Notes under the pieces: model-generated
What the model saw: the letters and a program-made list of their open reading frames with translations, nothing else
Told to the model about the DNA's origin: nothing
Database searches by the model: none
Assembly: GCA_016930735.1 (NCBI GenBank)
Contig: JAFGGF010000261.1
Coordinates: 1 to 34,764 of the forward strand
Length of the DNA stretch: 34,764 bases
Direction of reading: 5' to 3'
DNA from: Prolixibacteraceae bacterium
GTDB lineage: Bacteria; Bacteroidota; Bacteroidia; Bacteroidales; Prolixibacteraceae
Program-made: the position numbers and the translations under genes
Shown: positions 1-7,762 of the stretch, one piece after another
How the letters are laid out: every line of letters begins with the position of its first letter
How positions within the stretch are numbered: position 1 is the first letter of the stretch

Positions 1-787
1 CTTTTTCAACCACTTCTGTTTCCTTGAAACCTGAGCTAATCAGGCTTAAACAAACAAATGCAGTTAAAGGAATTGCTTCGAGGAATCCGCCACTCATCGG
101 CAACATTCGTTGTAAAATTTTCATTGCCCTGGGAATGGAAAACTTCCGGACAACCCGCCAGAAAATACCTGATTTTTTCTTTTTAAAAATAACGATTCCC
201 ACAGCTACAAGCGCCGGAATTGCATAACTTACAACACTCAGGTTAAGCAGTTTGAAAAACCTCCTGGGAAGCAACGACAATTCAAACGGAAGCTGCGGGA
301 TATGTTTAAATGCATTTTCCCCGGGGACATTACACAATCCGCACATAGCCAGGATGGGGACTGAAAAAGTATAATCTTTCTGATAATGATTCAGAATGTA
401 TTCTGCAACTTTAGGGGAGTTGGTTTCAATTCCCTTGCTCAATAAATAGGCAGAAATCCTGCTGTTGGTTTTTTTTGCTCTTATATTGTTTTCAGTGTAC
501 AAATTTAAAGCTGCATAAACCAACAGGCTTGTACTGACATTTCCGGGGCTTTCAGGAGTATCACCAAAACTTCCGTCAGCGTTAATATTTTTGTACAACC
601 AGGCTATTCCACTATGAATTTCCTTTAAGTTTTTTTCCAGGCCATCAAAATGCAAAGCAACAACAGCAACGGCAACTCCAAGAGCACTGGATGAAAGTTT
701 TCCTTCCCAAAAGCCTAAAGAATTTCTTCGCGCAATCAGCTCTAAAGCCACCTCATTAAAACGCTGTTGTATTTGTTCTTTTTTCAT
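1..787 (-). CDS. Squalene-cyclase-like / prenyltransferase-repeat protein, C-terminus outside window
   Basis: Partial: 262 codons from the ATG at 787-785, still open at the window edge. The N-terminus (residues 25-45, GFWEGKLSSSALGVAVAVVA) and the repeat NINADGSFGDTPESPGNVST (67-86) are alpha/alpha-barrel motifs of the squalene-hopene-cyclase/prenyltransferase superfamily. Further conserved blocks are YTFSVPILAMCG (139-150), QLPFELSLLPRRFF (165-178), VVSYAIPALVAVG (185-197) and SGGFLEAIPLTAFV (232-245). From memory, this exact motif order occurs in an uncharacterised cyclase-like family also found in Planctomycetes. No DXDD proton-donor motif is seen in this portion: the equivalent stretch reads GNVSTS. 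The start overlaps the previous stop (ATGA, 787-784), so translation is probably coupled. It is the last visible gene of the five-gene operon. Substrate is unknown; a polyprenyl chain made by the upstream synthase is an inference. Confidence 0.8.
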   Translation of the reverse strand, partial: MKKEQIQQRFNEVALELIARRNSLGFWEGKLSSSALGVAVAVVALHFDGLEKNLKEIHSGIAWLYKNINADGSFGDTPESPGNVSTSLLVYAALNLYTENNIRAKKTNSRISAYLLSKGIETNSPKVAEYILNHYQKDYTFSVPILAMCGLCNVPGENAFKHIPQLPFELSLLPRRFFKLLNLSVVSYAIPALVAVGIVIFKKKKSGIFWRVVRKFSIPRAMKILQRMLPMSGGFLEAIPLTAFVCLSLISSGFKETEVVEK

Positions 788-1617
788 GCCAATACTCCCA
801 ATGCCAGTAATCCGTAAAATGTATATTCAAGGTCGCGTATCTGGTCTCCATCGCCCGATAAAAAAGCCCCGTCACTGTAATTCTGCTGAACCAGATCCAG
901 ACAGGTTGGAGCAACCAATCGTAAATCCTGTCCTGAAATTTTCATAGCAAATAAAGCTACAGCCGTAGAAAGCAAATCAGATGCTTTGTTTTGATGATAC
1001 ATTTTAAATCCTTTTTTTTCATCAAAATAAGCAAGTAATTTTTGATTTACCTGACTGGTTTTTTTGCCTGAAAAATTTTGTACAACAAGCAAAGCAGCAG
1101 TCATACTGCAGGGAGAATTTGTATCAGGTTTATAAAACAATAAAAAGAAACGTATCAGTAATTTTACGAATAAAGTCCGTTTGTAAAAATTATCGAATGT
1201 GATCAGGAATAAAAATATCCGGTATGGAAGGTTCGTTTTCTGTTTTTTCCGAAAAAATAAATTGATCAAGGCAACCAACGATGGTTTTTTGCTTTTATCC
1301 GATACAATTGATTCCATAAGCATCAGGGAATACAATTCAGGTGTATTCAAGTTCTCCTTTTCAGCTTCGGAAATAAAAGTTTTAATTTTATCCAGATTTT
1401 CATTTAAACCAACAGCTTTTGCCAGCAATGTCCCGAAAAGCGAATAATAAAAATCCGGTTTCCCTCCGCGGTCTGTAAATCCACTGTTTTCATTTTGCCG
1501 GGAATTAATAAAAACCTTTACTTCATCCTGACTCTTTTCTTCAAGCAATTCAAATCCCTTTTTCAAAAAAAGAATGAAAAAATCAACAACTGATGTATTG
1601 ATTGATAAACCGGTCAC
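784..1617 (-). CDS. Prenyltransferase-beta/squalene-cyclase-repeat protein
   Basis: A 277-aa protein with alpha/alpha-barrel repeats at both ends: QNENSGFTDRGGKPDFYYSL (residues 41-60) near the N-terminus and DGAFLSGDGDQIRDLEYTF (249-267) at the C-terminus. Both resemble the glycine-rich turn plus aromatic helix of protein prenyltransferase beta subunits and class II terpene cyclases. No signal peptide is seen; the middle (about 125-160) is rich in Phe/Leu and may associate with membrane. It is about half the length of a full squalene-hopene cyclase, and the next gene encodes another barrel protein, so the two may form a split two-barrel enzyme (inference). The start lies 4 nt after the stop of the polyprenyl synthase fusion, and its end overlaps the next start by 4 nt. 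Zn-ligand and DXDD residues are not evident, so the chemistry is unknown. Confidence 0.7.
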   Translation of the reverse strand: MTGLSINTSVVDFFILFLKKGFELLEEKSQDEVKVFINSRQNENSGFTDRGGKPDFYYSLFGTLLAKAVGLNENLDKIKTFISEAEKENLNTPELYSLMLMESIVSDKSKKPSLVALINLFFRKKQKTNLPYRIFLFLITFDNFYKRTLFVKLLIRFFLLFYKPDTNSPCSMTAALLVVQNFSGKKTSQVNQKLLAYFDEKKGFKMYHQNKASDLLSTAVALFAMKISGQDLRLVAPTCLDLVQQNYSDGAFLSGDGDQIRDLEYTFYGLLALGVLA

Positions 1618-1621
1618 GGGA

Positions 1622-3193
1622 TCATTTTTTAAAGACCTTGCCCATTACAGCATACAAACTCAAACGTAATTTCAAATTCAGAAGCTGATCCAATTCCTGG
1701 TAGCATTTCTGAAGAAATTGATCAAGCCATGTTTCAGCCTTTTTTTCGATTTCGAATTTTTCAAATTCCTTAGCGAGGCCATTCAATTTATATCCGTGAA
1801 TCAAATCCTTTAAAGAAATTCCACTTCCTTTCAATTCCAGATTTAACAAAACCAGAAGAAAAGGAAAGTCGAAAGCGTTTTTGAGGTCGTTTTCTTCCCT
1901 GTATTCGTTTAAATCGTCCCTGATCTGATATGCTATGCCAAAAAATTCAGAAAATGCCTTTAAATGCGTTAAATCAATTTCAGGGGCATTTCCACAAATA
2001 GCACCAGTTAACAATGCAACTTTTACAGCTTCACCGGTTTTCTGGCTGAAAATTCCGGTAATATCATCTACTGACAGGTTAAATATATTTTTATAAAGGC
2101 GGATATCATCGCCCTGCCCTTCCGAAAGCCTGGTATGTGATGCAGCAACTACTTTTAAACATTTTGAAATTATTTCAGCATTGACTGAATTATTTGCCAG
2201 CATCATGTAGCCCTTTCCAATCAGGTAATCACCCACATTTATTGCCACAGGAATACCTTCTGTACGGTGGATGGTAGGTTGCCCGTAACGTTCATCCTCA
2301 TCATCTTCAATATCGTCGTGTATCAATGAAGCTTTATGAAAACATTCAATAATTACAGACAAGGATTCCTGAACTTTTTCTGAAAAATCCTTAGTATATG
2401 ACTGATATGCCAATACTGATAATAACGGCCGCATCCGGTGTCCTCCCATTCCCATCATTTTTGCCGCCAGTTTTGCAGTAACACTTTCTGAATTAAAATG
2501 TTTTTGCAGGTTTTCCCCGGTAAAATAATTCAGCACATCGTTTTTGATCAGTGAAACTGAAATTGGCCGGATTTTTTCATTTTCAGCAAACAACTCCATT
2601 TCACTGAACAACCAGTCGTAATCAGCAGTCGTTTCCACACATCCTTCATATAAAAGGGGGATTCCGATTGCCGGGACTGCAGCCTGAGTAACCGGTTCAA
2701 ACGATTTTTGAAGTACTGACATACAGCTAACCCCGATCACCGCATCAATTGAACCTTCTTCAACCAAACCAATTGCAACTGTAGTCCCCTCAGCAACCAG
2801 AGTCGAATAGCCCAACTCTTCAGCCCGGGATAAAATACTGTCAATTTTACAACTTCCGCAACCTGCGCAAATCAATCCAAGTTCATCGATTTCAGCTTTA
2901 CAGCTTAACTGACTTTTCAGGCATTGTGGCAACAACAGTAACCTGCGGTTAAAAGGTACTGAAGCAACGGTTTCGCGCCATATTTCATTCCCTGCCAGGA
3001 CAATAGTAAAATCAAGGAATTCAGAATTTAAATTCAGTTTTGAAAGAATTTTTTCAGCGTGAATTTCAAGTGTTTCCAGGTTCGATGGTGGCAGGACTTT
3101 ATTTTCTGCAAAGTGCAAACGAACTGCTTTCCGCAAATCGTTGCGGACTTTCCTGTTTTCAGGAACCTTTAATAAGCGTTTTGTTTCAAACAT
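1622..3193 (-). CDS. DUF116 / polyprenyl diphosphate synthase fusion
   Basis: A 523-aa two-domain protein. Residues about 60-200 carry a DUF116-type cysteine domain: C91, C98, C109, C112, C115, C157 and C185, with the blocks LICAGCGSC and LLYEGCVETT. Residues about 235-500 are a trans-isoprenyl diphosphate synthase. The first Asp-rich motif is HDDIEDDED (292-300) and the second is QIRDDLNEY (423-431), that is DDxxE rather than DDxxD. The usual GGKRxRP substrate motif reads GGHRMRP (250-256), so the normal IPP-binding Lys is His252. The protein should condense IPP onto an allylic diphosphate to give a C15-C25 or longer prenyl diphosphate; chain length cannot be told. The DUF116 half suggests an Fe-S or metal-linked function. 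It starts 3 nt after the radical SAM gene and is followed by the two cyclase-like genes, placing it in a terpenoid pathway. Confidence 0.85.
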   Translation of the reverse strand: MFETKRLLKVPENRKVRNDLRKAVRLHFAENKVLPPSNLETLEIHAEKILSKLNLNSEFLDFTIVLAGNEIWRETVASVPFNRRLLLLPQCLKSQLSCKAEIDELGLICAGCGSCKIDSILSRAEELGYSTLVAEGTTVAIGLVEEGSIDAVIGVSCMSVLQKSFEPVTQAAVPAIGIPLLYEGCVETTADYDWLFSEMELFAENEKIRPISVSLIKNDVLNYFTGENLQKHFNSESVTAKLAAKMMGMGGHRMRPLLSVLAYQSYTKDFSEKVQESLSVIIECFHKASLIHDDIEDDEDERYGQPTIHRTEGIPVAINVGDYLIGKGYMMLANNSVNAEIISKCLKVVAASHTRLSEGQGDDIRLYKNIFNLSVDDITGIFSQKTGEAVKVALLTGAICGNAPEIDLTHLKAFSEFFGIAYQIRDDLNEYREENDLKNAFDFPFLLVLLNLELKGSGISLKDLIHGYKLNGLAKEFEKFEIEKKAETWLDQFLQKCYQELDQLLNLKLRLSLYAVMGKVFKK

Positions 3194-3196
3194 ATT

Positions 3197-4372
3197 TTAT
3201 CCGTATGCTCCCATTCCGAAAAATGCCTTTTTTTTGGCAAACCGGTACCAGCGGTTTGTTTCAGGAATTGCCGGGATCGATGAGTGGCTCGGAACCTGTG
3301 GCATTGCTTTTAATCGTTTTATCTCGTTTCCCCTGCCGGAAGTATCGGTTGCCAGATGGCTTTTTGCAAATTCTGCCAGCCAGACCGGGTCTTCCATTAT
3401 AATACAACCCTTCGTTTTTTCAGGAATCTGTTGTTTAAGTTCATTCAAAAATATTGAATTCTGATAGATTTCTGAAAGAGGTTTCTCTCCAACTTTTTCA
3501 TTTGCAAACTGAATAACAGGGCAAGGCTCTATGTACCCGGAAGCATTGATATGGTGACTTAATCCGGTTACTGCCGGGCAAAGAGGATTTCCATCTTCGT
3601 CCCAGTAGGCATCAATAATTACAATATCAAATTTTGAACGGGCTTCTACCATAAATTTCCTCAATTTCAAAATTTCGTCACTGCTCAATGCAAGTTCAAC
3701 AGTTGGATTCTCACCCACCGGACGGTAAATATAATACCACAAATAAACCACGCCCTTATCGATTAACCCATTGATAAATTCAGGTGATAAAGCCAGGTCG
3801 ATATTCGATTTGCAGACGCTCATGGCAACACCGGTAATAAGCCCGGCACCCACAGCAGTTTCGATAGCTTCGTTTGTTTTCCTGAAAACACCACTCCCAC
3901 CCCTACGGGTGTCGGCAATATTTTCATCACCTTCAAAACTTATCAGGGGTGTCACATTACCCAACTTTCTGAGTTTTTCAGCAATTTCAGGATTGAGTAA
4001 AGTCCCGTTTGTAAAGAGCTGAAAATAGCAGTCCGGATGTTTTCTGAAAACGTCAATCAGTGGTTTATACATTAAGGGCTCACCTCCCAGAATACCAAAA
4101 AAATATGATCCTTTTGCTTTGGTTTCCTTTATGATCTGATCAACCTGTTCAGGCGACAGCCGATTCTTTTTCTTTTTTCCAATCACCCAACATCCCTGGC
4201 AATTGAGGTTGCAGTCGTCGGTAACTGAAATGAAATGAAAAGCCGGGAAAAACTCACCTTTTTTCAACCTTTTCTGAAAACGGCTGAAACCAATGGCCCC
4301 CTTAATACCCATGTTGTATACAAATTTATACAGGCACTTTTTATCGGTATTTTTCAGAATCCTGCGGATCAT
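3197..4372 (-). CDS. Radical SAM enzyme with SPASM-like tail
   Basis: A 391-aa radical SAM protein. The [4Fe-4S] motif CNLNCQGC gives C54, C58 and C61 (CX3CX2C); the GGEPL SAM-binding motif is at 96-100. A C-terminal cysteine region with C265, C284 (SGYIEPCP) and C323 resembles SPASM/twitch auxiliary-cluster regions. The N-terminal 45 residues are basic and amphipathic, with no signal peptide. The start codon directly abuts the stop of the ferredoxin-like gene (TAA 4375-4373, ATG 4372-4370), and the synthase fusion starts 3 nt after its stop. By analogy with HpnH, a radical SAM enzyme that modifies hopanoids, it could act on a prenyl or cyclised product, with the neighbouring ferredoxin as electron donor. 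That role is inferred from position only; peptide modification is an alternative, but no precursor peptide gene is visible. Confidence 0.85.
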   Translation of the reverse strand: MIRRILKNTDKKCLYKFVYNMGIKGAIGFSRFQKRLKKGEFFPAFHFISVTDDCNLNCQGCWVIGKKKKNRLSPEQVDQIIKETKAKGSYFFGILGGEPLMYKPLIDVFRKHPDCYFQLFTNGTLLNPEIAEKLRKLGNVTPLISFEGDENIADTRRGGSGVFRKTNEAIETAVGAGLITGVAMSVCKSNIDLALSPEFINGLIDKGVVYLWYYIYRPVGENPTVELALSSDEILKLRKFMVEARSKFDIVIIDAYWDEDGNPLCPAVTGLSHHINASGYIEPCPVIQFANEKVGEKPLSEIYQNSIFLNELKQQIPEKTKGCIIMEDPVWLAEFAKSHLATDTSGRGNEIKRLKAMPQVPSHSSIPAIPETNRWYRFAKKKAFFGMGAYG

Positions 4373-5137
4373 TTATTCCTTTTTGAATTGCATTTTTTTG
4401 AATTCTGCCAAAGCTTTTTTTCTTTCTTCTTCAGCCAGTTGAACCACTCCCTGGCGAAAAATACTCTTCCTGTTCCGGTTGCGTTCATTCAATTGATTAA
4501 ACAAACTCTGTTCTTCTATGTTTATTTTGATCTCGCCCGGCTCAGCACCGGCAAGGACCGATTTTTCTGCCAACCTTGGAAATATAATTGCATTTGCAGG
4601 GCAGGTGCGTCCGCAGGCAGGGCAAAAATTTTTGCACGACAACGGATTTACTACTTCCAGGCTACCTTTACTAAACTTATAAACTCCAAAAAGGCAGAAT
4701 TTTGAGCATTTCCCGCAATAAGTGCATCGTGTATGATCAATCACAGGAAACCAGGCAGGCACATCCAGACTATTTTTAAAAATTTGATAATCAGCCATTC
4801 CTTCAGGAAGGGTTAATTCGTTTTTTAGCATCTTTTCTATTTGTTCAGGATTCAACTCCTTGAAACTGATAAAATTATAATTACCAATATCGATTCCGCC
4901 CTGAATCAGCATATGCTTAACAGCCCGGGGATAGCAGGCAATAATTGTTTTTTTGTGATATTTTTCTGAAATCGATTTTAGAACCTCTTTTTCGTTGACC
5001 GAATAAGCACATAAATCATGTAATTCAATTACATCGGTATTGAATTTTTTAATAAGAGAAGTTAACTGCCCATGCAGACTTTCTGAAACGTTTTCCCCTC
5101 CGCAACGACAATATATCAAACACTGTTTAACTGCCAT
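4373..5137 (-). CDS. Two-cluster 4Fe-4S ferredoxin-domain protein, operon leader
   Basis: A 254-aa cytoplasmic protein starting MAVKQ at 5137. An in-frame ATG at 5209 would add 24 residues but the extension is hydrophobic and unlike the family, so I prefer 5137. The N-terminal half (1-115) has scattered cysteines (C6, C10, C12, C43, C68) and motifs such as CLIYCRCGGE and ELHDLCAY that recall heterodisulfide-reductase-type or HdrA-associated domains. Residues 138-148 (CTYCGKCSKFC) and 168-179 (CKNFCPACGRTC) supply eight cysteines for two [4Fe-4S] clusters. The C-terminal 50 residues are charged and helical. It is the first gene of the terpenoid operon and abuts the radical SAM gene without a spacer. 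A role as dedicated reductant for the radical SAM or DUF116 protein is inferred; family identity is uncertain. Confidence 0.75.
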   Translation of the reverse strand: MAVKQCLIYCRCGGENVSESLHGQLTSLIKKFNTDVIELHDLCAYSVNEKEVLKSISEKYHKKTIIACYPRAVKHMLIQGGIDIGNYNFISFKELNPEQIEKMLKNELTLPEGMADYQIFKNSLDVPAWFPVIDHTRCTYCGKCSKFCLFGVYKFSKGSLEVVNPLSCKNFCPACGRTCPANAIIFPRLAEKSVLAGAEPGEIKINIEEQSLFNQLNERNRNRKSIFRQGVVQLAEEERKKALAEFKKMQFKKE

Positions 5138-5221
5138 AAAATTATTTGGTTGGCTGCCGAAAATAATTAAAATTTGAATAAGGTTAAAATCAATTCGCCA
5201 GATTCGCATTTCATTAACATT

Positions 5222-5235
5222 TTTAAACGTTTAAA
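5222..5235. promoter_or_regulatory. 14-bp perfect palindrome in divergent intergenic region
   Basis: TTTAAACGTTTAAA lies between the divergent starts of the terpenoid operon (5137, minus) and the TfoX-domain gene (5287, plus). Position and symmetry fit a dimeric-regulator operator, but an AT-rich palindrome of this length can arise by chance and I see no second copy. Confidence 0.25.
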
Positions 5236-5286
5236 CAGGATGAATTTATTTTGAATATTATCTTTATAGACGCTAAAAATTGCCAT

Positions 5287-5544
5287 ATGAAAACATTAAC
5301 CGACCTTCCGAATATCGGAGCCACTCTTGTTGAAAAGTTAAAAAATGCAGGAATTTCCACACCGGAACAACTGAATGTACTGGGCGCAGAACAGACTTTT
5401 CTTAGACTTTCAATCGATGATGAATCAGCATGTTTTAATATGCTTTGTGCACTCGAAGGAGCAATACAGGGAATTCGCTGGCATAATTTGCCAAAAGAAA
5501 GAAAAGAGGAACTGAAAGAGTTTTTAAGGATAAAAAAGATTTAA
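5287..5544 (+). CDS. Stand-alone TfoX/Sxy C-terminal domain protein
   Basis: An 85-aa protein (MKTLTDLPNIG...) matching the C-terminal domain of TfoX/Sxy competence regulators: a helix-hairpin-helix-like block LPNIGATLVEKLKNAGISTP, the LGAEQTFLRL turn, and the conserved ending CALEGAIQGIRWHNLPKERK. The N-terminal TfoX domain is absent. In-frame TTG codons upstream (from 5251) extend the frame, but the family begins at this ATG. In gamma-proteobacteria TfoX promotes competence gene expression; single-domain proteins of this kind are common in Bacteroidota and have no known job. It is divergent from the terpenoid operon and followed after 132 nt by a VOC gene. No signal peptide or membrane segment. 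Confidence 0.8.
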   Translation: MKTLTDLPNIGATLVEKLKNAGISTPEQLNVLGAEQTFLRLSIDDESACFNMLCALEGAIQGIRWHNLPKERKEELKEFLRIKKI

Positions 5545-5665
5545 ATCGCTGTATCTCTCTGTGCTTACTCTGCGTTACTCTGTGGTAAGATTCTATTAAA
5601 TCCCAGAGATAAAGAGAAATAGCAGAGAAAACAGAAAACATTTTTAACAATTTAAAATTCAAATT
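5545..5665. repeat. CTCTG/CAGAG-rich imperfect inverted repeat
   Basis: The gap between the TfoX-domain gene and the VOC gene begins with a run of CTCTG-type words (ctctctgtgc, ctctgcgtta, ctctgtgg) and continues with the complementary CAGAG words (cagagataaagag, gcagagaaaacag). The transcript could form a long imperfect hairpin. Similar CTCTGTG-rich strings are, from memory, dispersed in several Bacteroidota genomes. Only one copy is in this window. Confidence 0.35.
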
Positions 5666-5676
5666 CAGATTATAAA

Positions 5677-6099
5677 ATGAAACCAAGATTAAACATTGTT
5701 ACTCTCGGAGTAAAGGATCTTCAAATTTCGCGTGATTTTTACGGAAATATTTTAGGCTGGAAAGAAGCTGTAAGCAGCGATGAAAACATCGTTTTTTATT
5801 ATCAGGGAGGTATTGTCGTCGGATTATATCCACTTGATAAACTTGCTGAAGATGCAAATATTTCACATGAACGAAGTGGTTTTTCAGGCGTTGCTTTTGC
5901 CATAAACCAGGACTCAAAAGAAGCAGTTGACCAACTTTATTTCAGGGTAGTGGAAGGAGGTGCAAAACCATTGATTAAGCCCCGCGAAACTTTCTGGGGT
6001 GGTTACGATGCCTACTTTGCCGATCCCGATGGTTATGCCTGGGAAATAGCATGGGCTCCTTTCTGGGAATTTGATGAACAGGGAAGTTTGAAGATGTAG
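5677..6099 (+). CDS. VOC (glyoxalase/bleomycin-resistance-fold) protein
   Basis: A 140-aa single-module vicinal-oxygen-chelate protein. It opens MKPRLNIVTLGVKDLQISRDFYGNI, the typical betaalpha start (VxDLxxSxxFY), and ends with the family motif YFADPDGYAWEIAWAP. The central block GGAKPLIKPRETFWGGYDAY is close to PhnB/glyoxalase-like proteins often labelled VOC family protein. It is cytoplasmic and probably dimeric. Metal ligands cannot be assigned safely; the terminal Glu of YAWEIAW is the usual last ligand. Substrate is unknown. It may share a transcript with the TfoX-domain gene, though the repeat between them could separate the two. Confidence 0.8.
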   Translation: MKPRLNIVTLGVKDLQISRDFYGNILGWKEAVSSDENIVFYYQGGIVVGLYPLDKLAEDANISHERSGFSGVAFAINQDSKEAVDQLYFRVVEGGAKPLIKPRETFWGGYDAYFADPDGYAWEIAWAPFWEFDEQGSLKM

Positions 6100-6134
6100 C
6101 CAGCTTTGAGCTATGGGAAATTAGCTTGTTAAAA

Positions 6135-6170
6135 AAAGGATGCCATCTTTTTTTAGAGATGGCATCCTTT
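6135..6170. terminator. Bidirectional intrinsic terminator between convergent genes
   Basis: A 14-bp perfect stem (AAAGGATGCCATCT / AGATGGCATCCTTT) with an 8-nt loop. On the minus strand it is followed by seven T residues, so it should terminate the PepD transcript strongly; on the plus strand only a short T tract follows, giving a weaker stop for the VOC transcript. Confidence 0.8.
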
Positions 6171-6178
6171 CCGGGTGT

Positions 6179-6224
6179 GGTGATTTCTGAATCACCAAAT
6201 GTTTATGCGGTTTGGAAACCGCAT
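6179..6224. repeat. Two adjacent short perfect hairpins
   Basis: GGTGATT-tctg-AATCACC (6179-6196) and ATGCGGTTT-gg-AAACCGCAT (6205-6224) stand side by side, 8 nt apart, between the terminator at 6135-6170 and the PepD stop codon. Neither has its own T tract. Their compact, near-loopless form resembles the side hairpins of the 85-nt elements at 31821 and 34485, so this may be part of a dispersed palindromic element. Confidence 0.45.
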
Positions 6225-6230
6225 CTCCCT

Positions 6231-7694
6231 TTATTTTTCAGGAATATGTTTTAACGTTTCAATCAGGAAATCCCAGAATTTCTGAACGGTTGCAATATTT
6301 ACTTTTTCATCTGGTGAGTGCGGGAAACGGATGGTTGGTCCGAATGAGATCATATCCCAGTTGGGATATTTTCCTCCCAGAATTCCACATTCCAAACCGG
6401 CATGAATAGCTTTTATTTCAGGTATTTTCCCGTATTTGTTGTTGTAAACATCCTGCATGGTTTTCAGGATGGGTGAATCCATGTTTGGTTTCCACCCCGG
6501 ATAGGCACCATTAAACTCTACGGTTCCTCCGGCTAAGGTAAATACAGCTTTTATCCTTGCCCCCAATTCAGTTTTTGCTGAATCAACCGAACTACGCATT
6601 AAACATGCGCCGTTAATAGTTTTTGTAGCAGGATCGGATTTAACAATGGCAAGATTGGTAGAAGTCTCAACCAAACCTTCCATGCTGTCGCTCATACGAA
6701 TCACACCATTGGGGCATGCTCTTATCGAAAAACTCAGGTTTTTCTGTGTTTGTGCATCAATCAGTTTATCAGGCAGATCAGTTGCTTCAATTTTAACGGT
6801 TAAAGTTGGTTCAGTAGCTGCCAGTTCGTTTTTAACTGTGTTTGTTATACGTTCAACCAAAGCTGCAAGGTCATTTACTTTTGTTTCATCGACAGCCAGC
6901 ACGCCAAAGGCTTCACGCGGGATGGCATTACGTAAACTGCCACCATCAACACTTGCCAGACGGACTCCCAGTTTCAGCATAGCCTCATTCATAATCCTGA
7001 AAAAGACTTTAATGGCATTACCCCTGCCAAGAGGAATATCAATACCGGAGTGGCCACCTTTCATGCCTGTAACACTCAGTTTTATACCTGTAAATCCGGC
7101 AGGAACATCTTCTTCGGTATAATTAAAAGTAATGTTAGCATCTTCACCACCGGCACACCCTACATACAATTCCCCTTCGTCTTCCGAATCCATATTGATC
7201 AGAATATCGCCTTTCAGGACTCCTGCTGCCAAACCATTTGCACCATCCATTCCTGTTTCCTCAGTAGCGGTCAGTAACACTTCAACCGGACCATGGGCAA
7301 TTTCTTTTGAGGCAAGCACTGCCATAGCAGATGAAACTCCAATACCGTTATCAGCACCAAGAGTTGTACCATTGGCAGTTACCCATTCGCCATCCACATA
7401 AGCTTCAATCGGATCGGTAACAAAATCGTGGTTCTTGTCGCTGTTTTTCTGCGGAACCATATCAAGGTGACCCTGAAGGATTACACCCTTTCGGTTTTCC
7501 ATACCCGGAGTTGCCGGTTTACGGATAATAACATTTCCGGCTTCATCTTTTGTGGTTTCCAATCCCAGGTTTTTCCCAAAATTAAACGCCCATTCCTGAA
7601 TTTTTTCTTCGTGATAGGATGGCCGGGGGATTTGAAGCATCTGATCGAAAATGCTCCATATTTCAGTTGGTTGTAAATCTTTTATCTGAGTCAT
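6231..7694 (-). CDS. pepD: Cytosolic beta-alanyl/aminoacyl-histidine dipeptidase (M20C, PepD type)
   Basis: A 487-aa M20 metallopeptidase of the PepD (Xaa-His dipeptidase) branch, starting MTQIKDLQPTEIW at 7694. A longer frame opens at 7760 but its first 22 residues are unlike the family. Metal and catalytic residues are in the expected places: GHLDMVPQ (H76, D78), LGADNGIGV (D115), ATEETGMDG (E146, E147). The C-terminus has the late His-containing block ISFGPTIRFPHSPDEKV. It cleaves a range of dipeptides in the cytoplasm. It lies 68 nt downstream of the MFS transporter gene on the same strand, suggesting that import and hydrolysis of small peptides are coupled. Transcription probably ends at the hairpin at 6135-6170. 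Confidence 0.93.
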   Translation of the reverse strand: MTQIKDLQPTEIWSIFDQMLQIPRPSYHEEKIQEWAFNFGKNLGLETTKDEAGNVIIRKPATPGMENRKGVILQGHLDMVPQKNSDKNHDFVTDPIEAYVDGEWVTANGTTLGADNGIGVSSAMAVLASKEIAHGPVEVLLTATEETGMDGANGLAAGVLKGDILINMDSEDEGELYVGCAGGEDANITFNYTEEDVPAGFTGIKLSVTGMKGGHSGIDIPLGRGNAIKVFFRIMNEAMLKLGVRLASVDGGSLRNAIPREAFGVLAVDETKVNDLAALVERITNTVKNELAATEPTLTVKIEATDLPDKLIDAQTQKNLSFSIRACPNGVIRMSDSMEGLVETSTNLAIVKSDPATKTINGACLMRSSVDSAKTELGARIKAVFTLAGGTVEFNGAYPGWKPNMDSPILKTMQDVYNNKYGKIPEIKAIHAGLECGILGGKYPNWDMISFGPTIRFPHSPDEKVNIATVQKFWDFLIETLKHIPEK

Positions 7695-7762
7695 ATCTTT
7701 TTCAAAATTTTTATTTGTCGAATATTTTAATGTACAGTATTTCAGATGCCCTACTCCCATAA

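Noticed and set aside
6179-6224. CRISPR-like spacing of hairpins
   Set aside because: The hairpins differ in sequence, so there is no repeated unit; no cas genes in the window.
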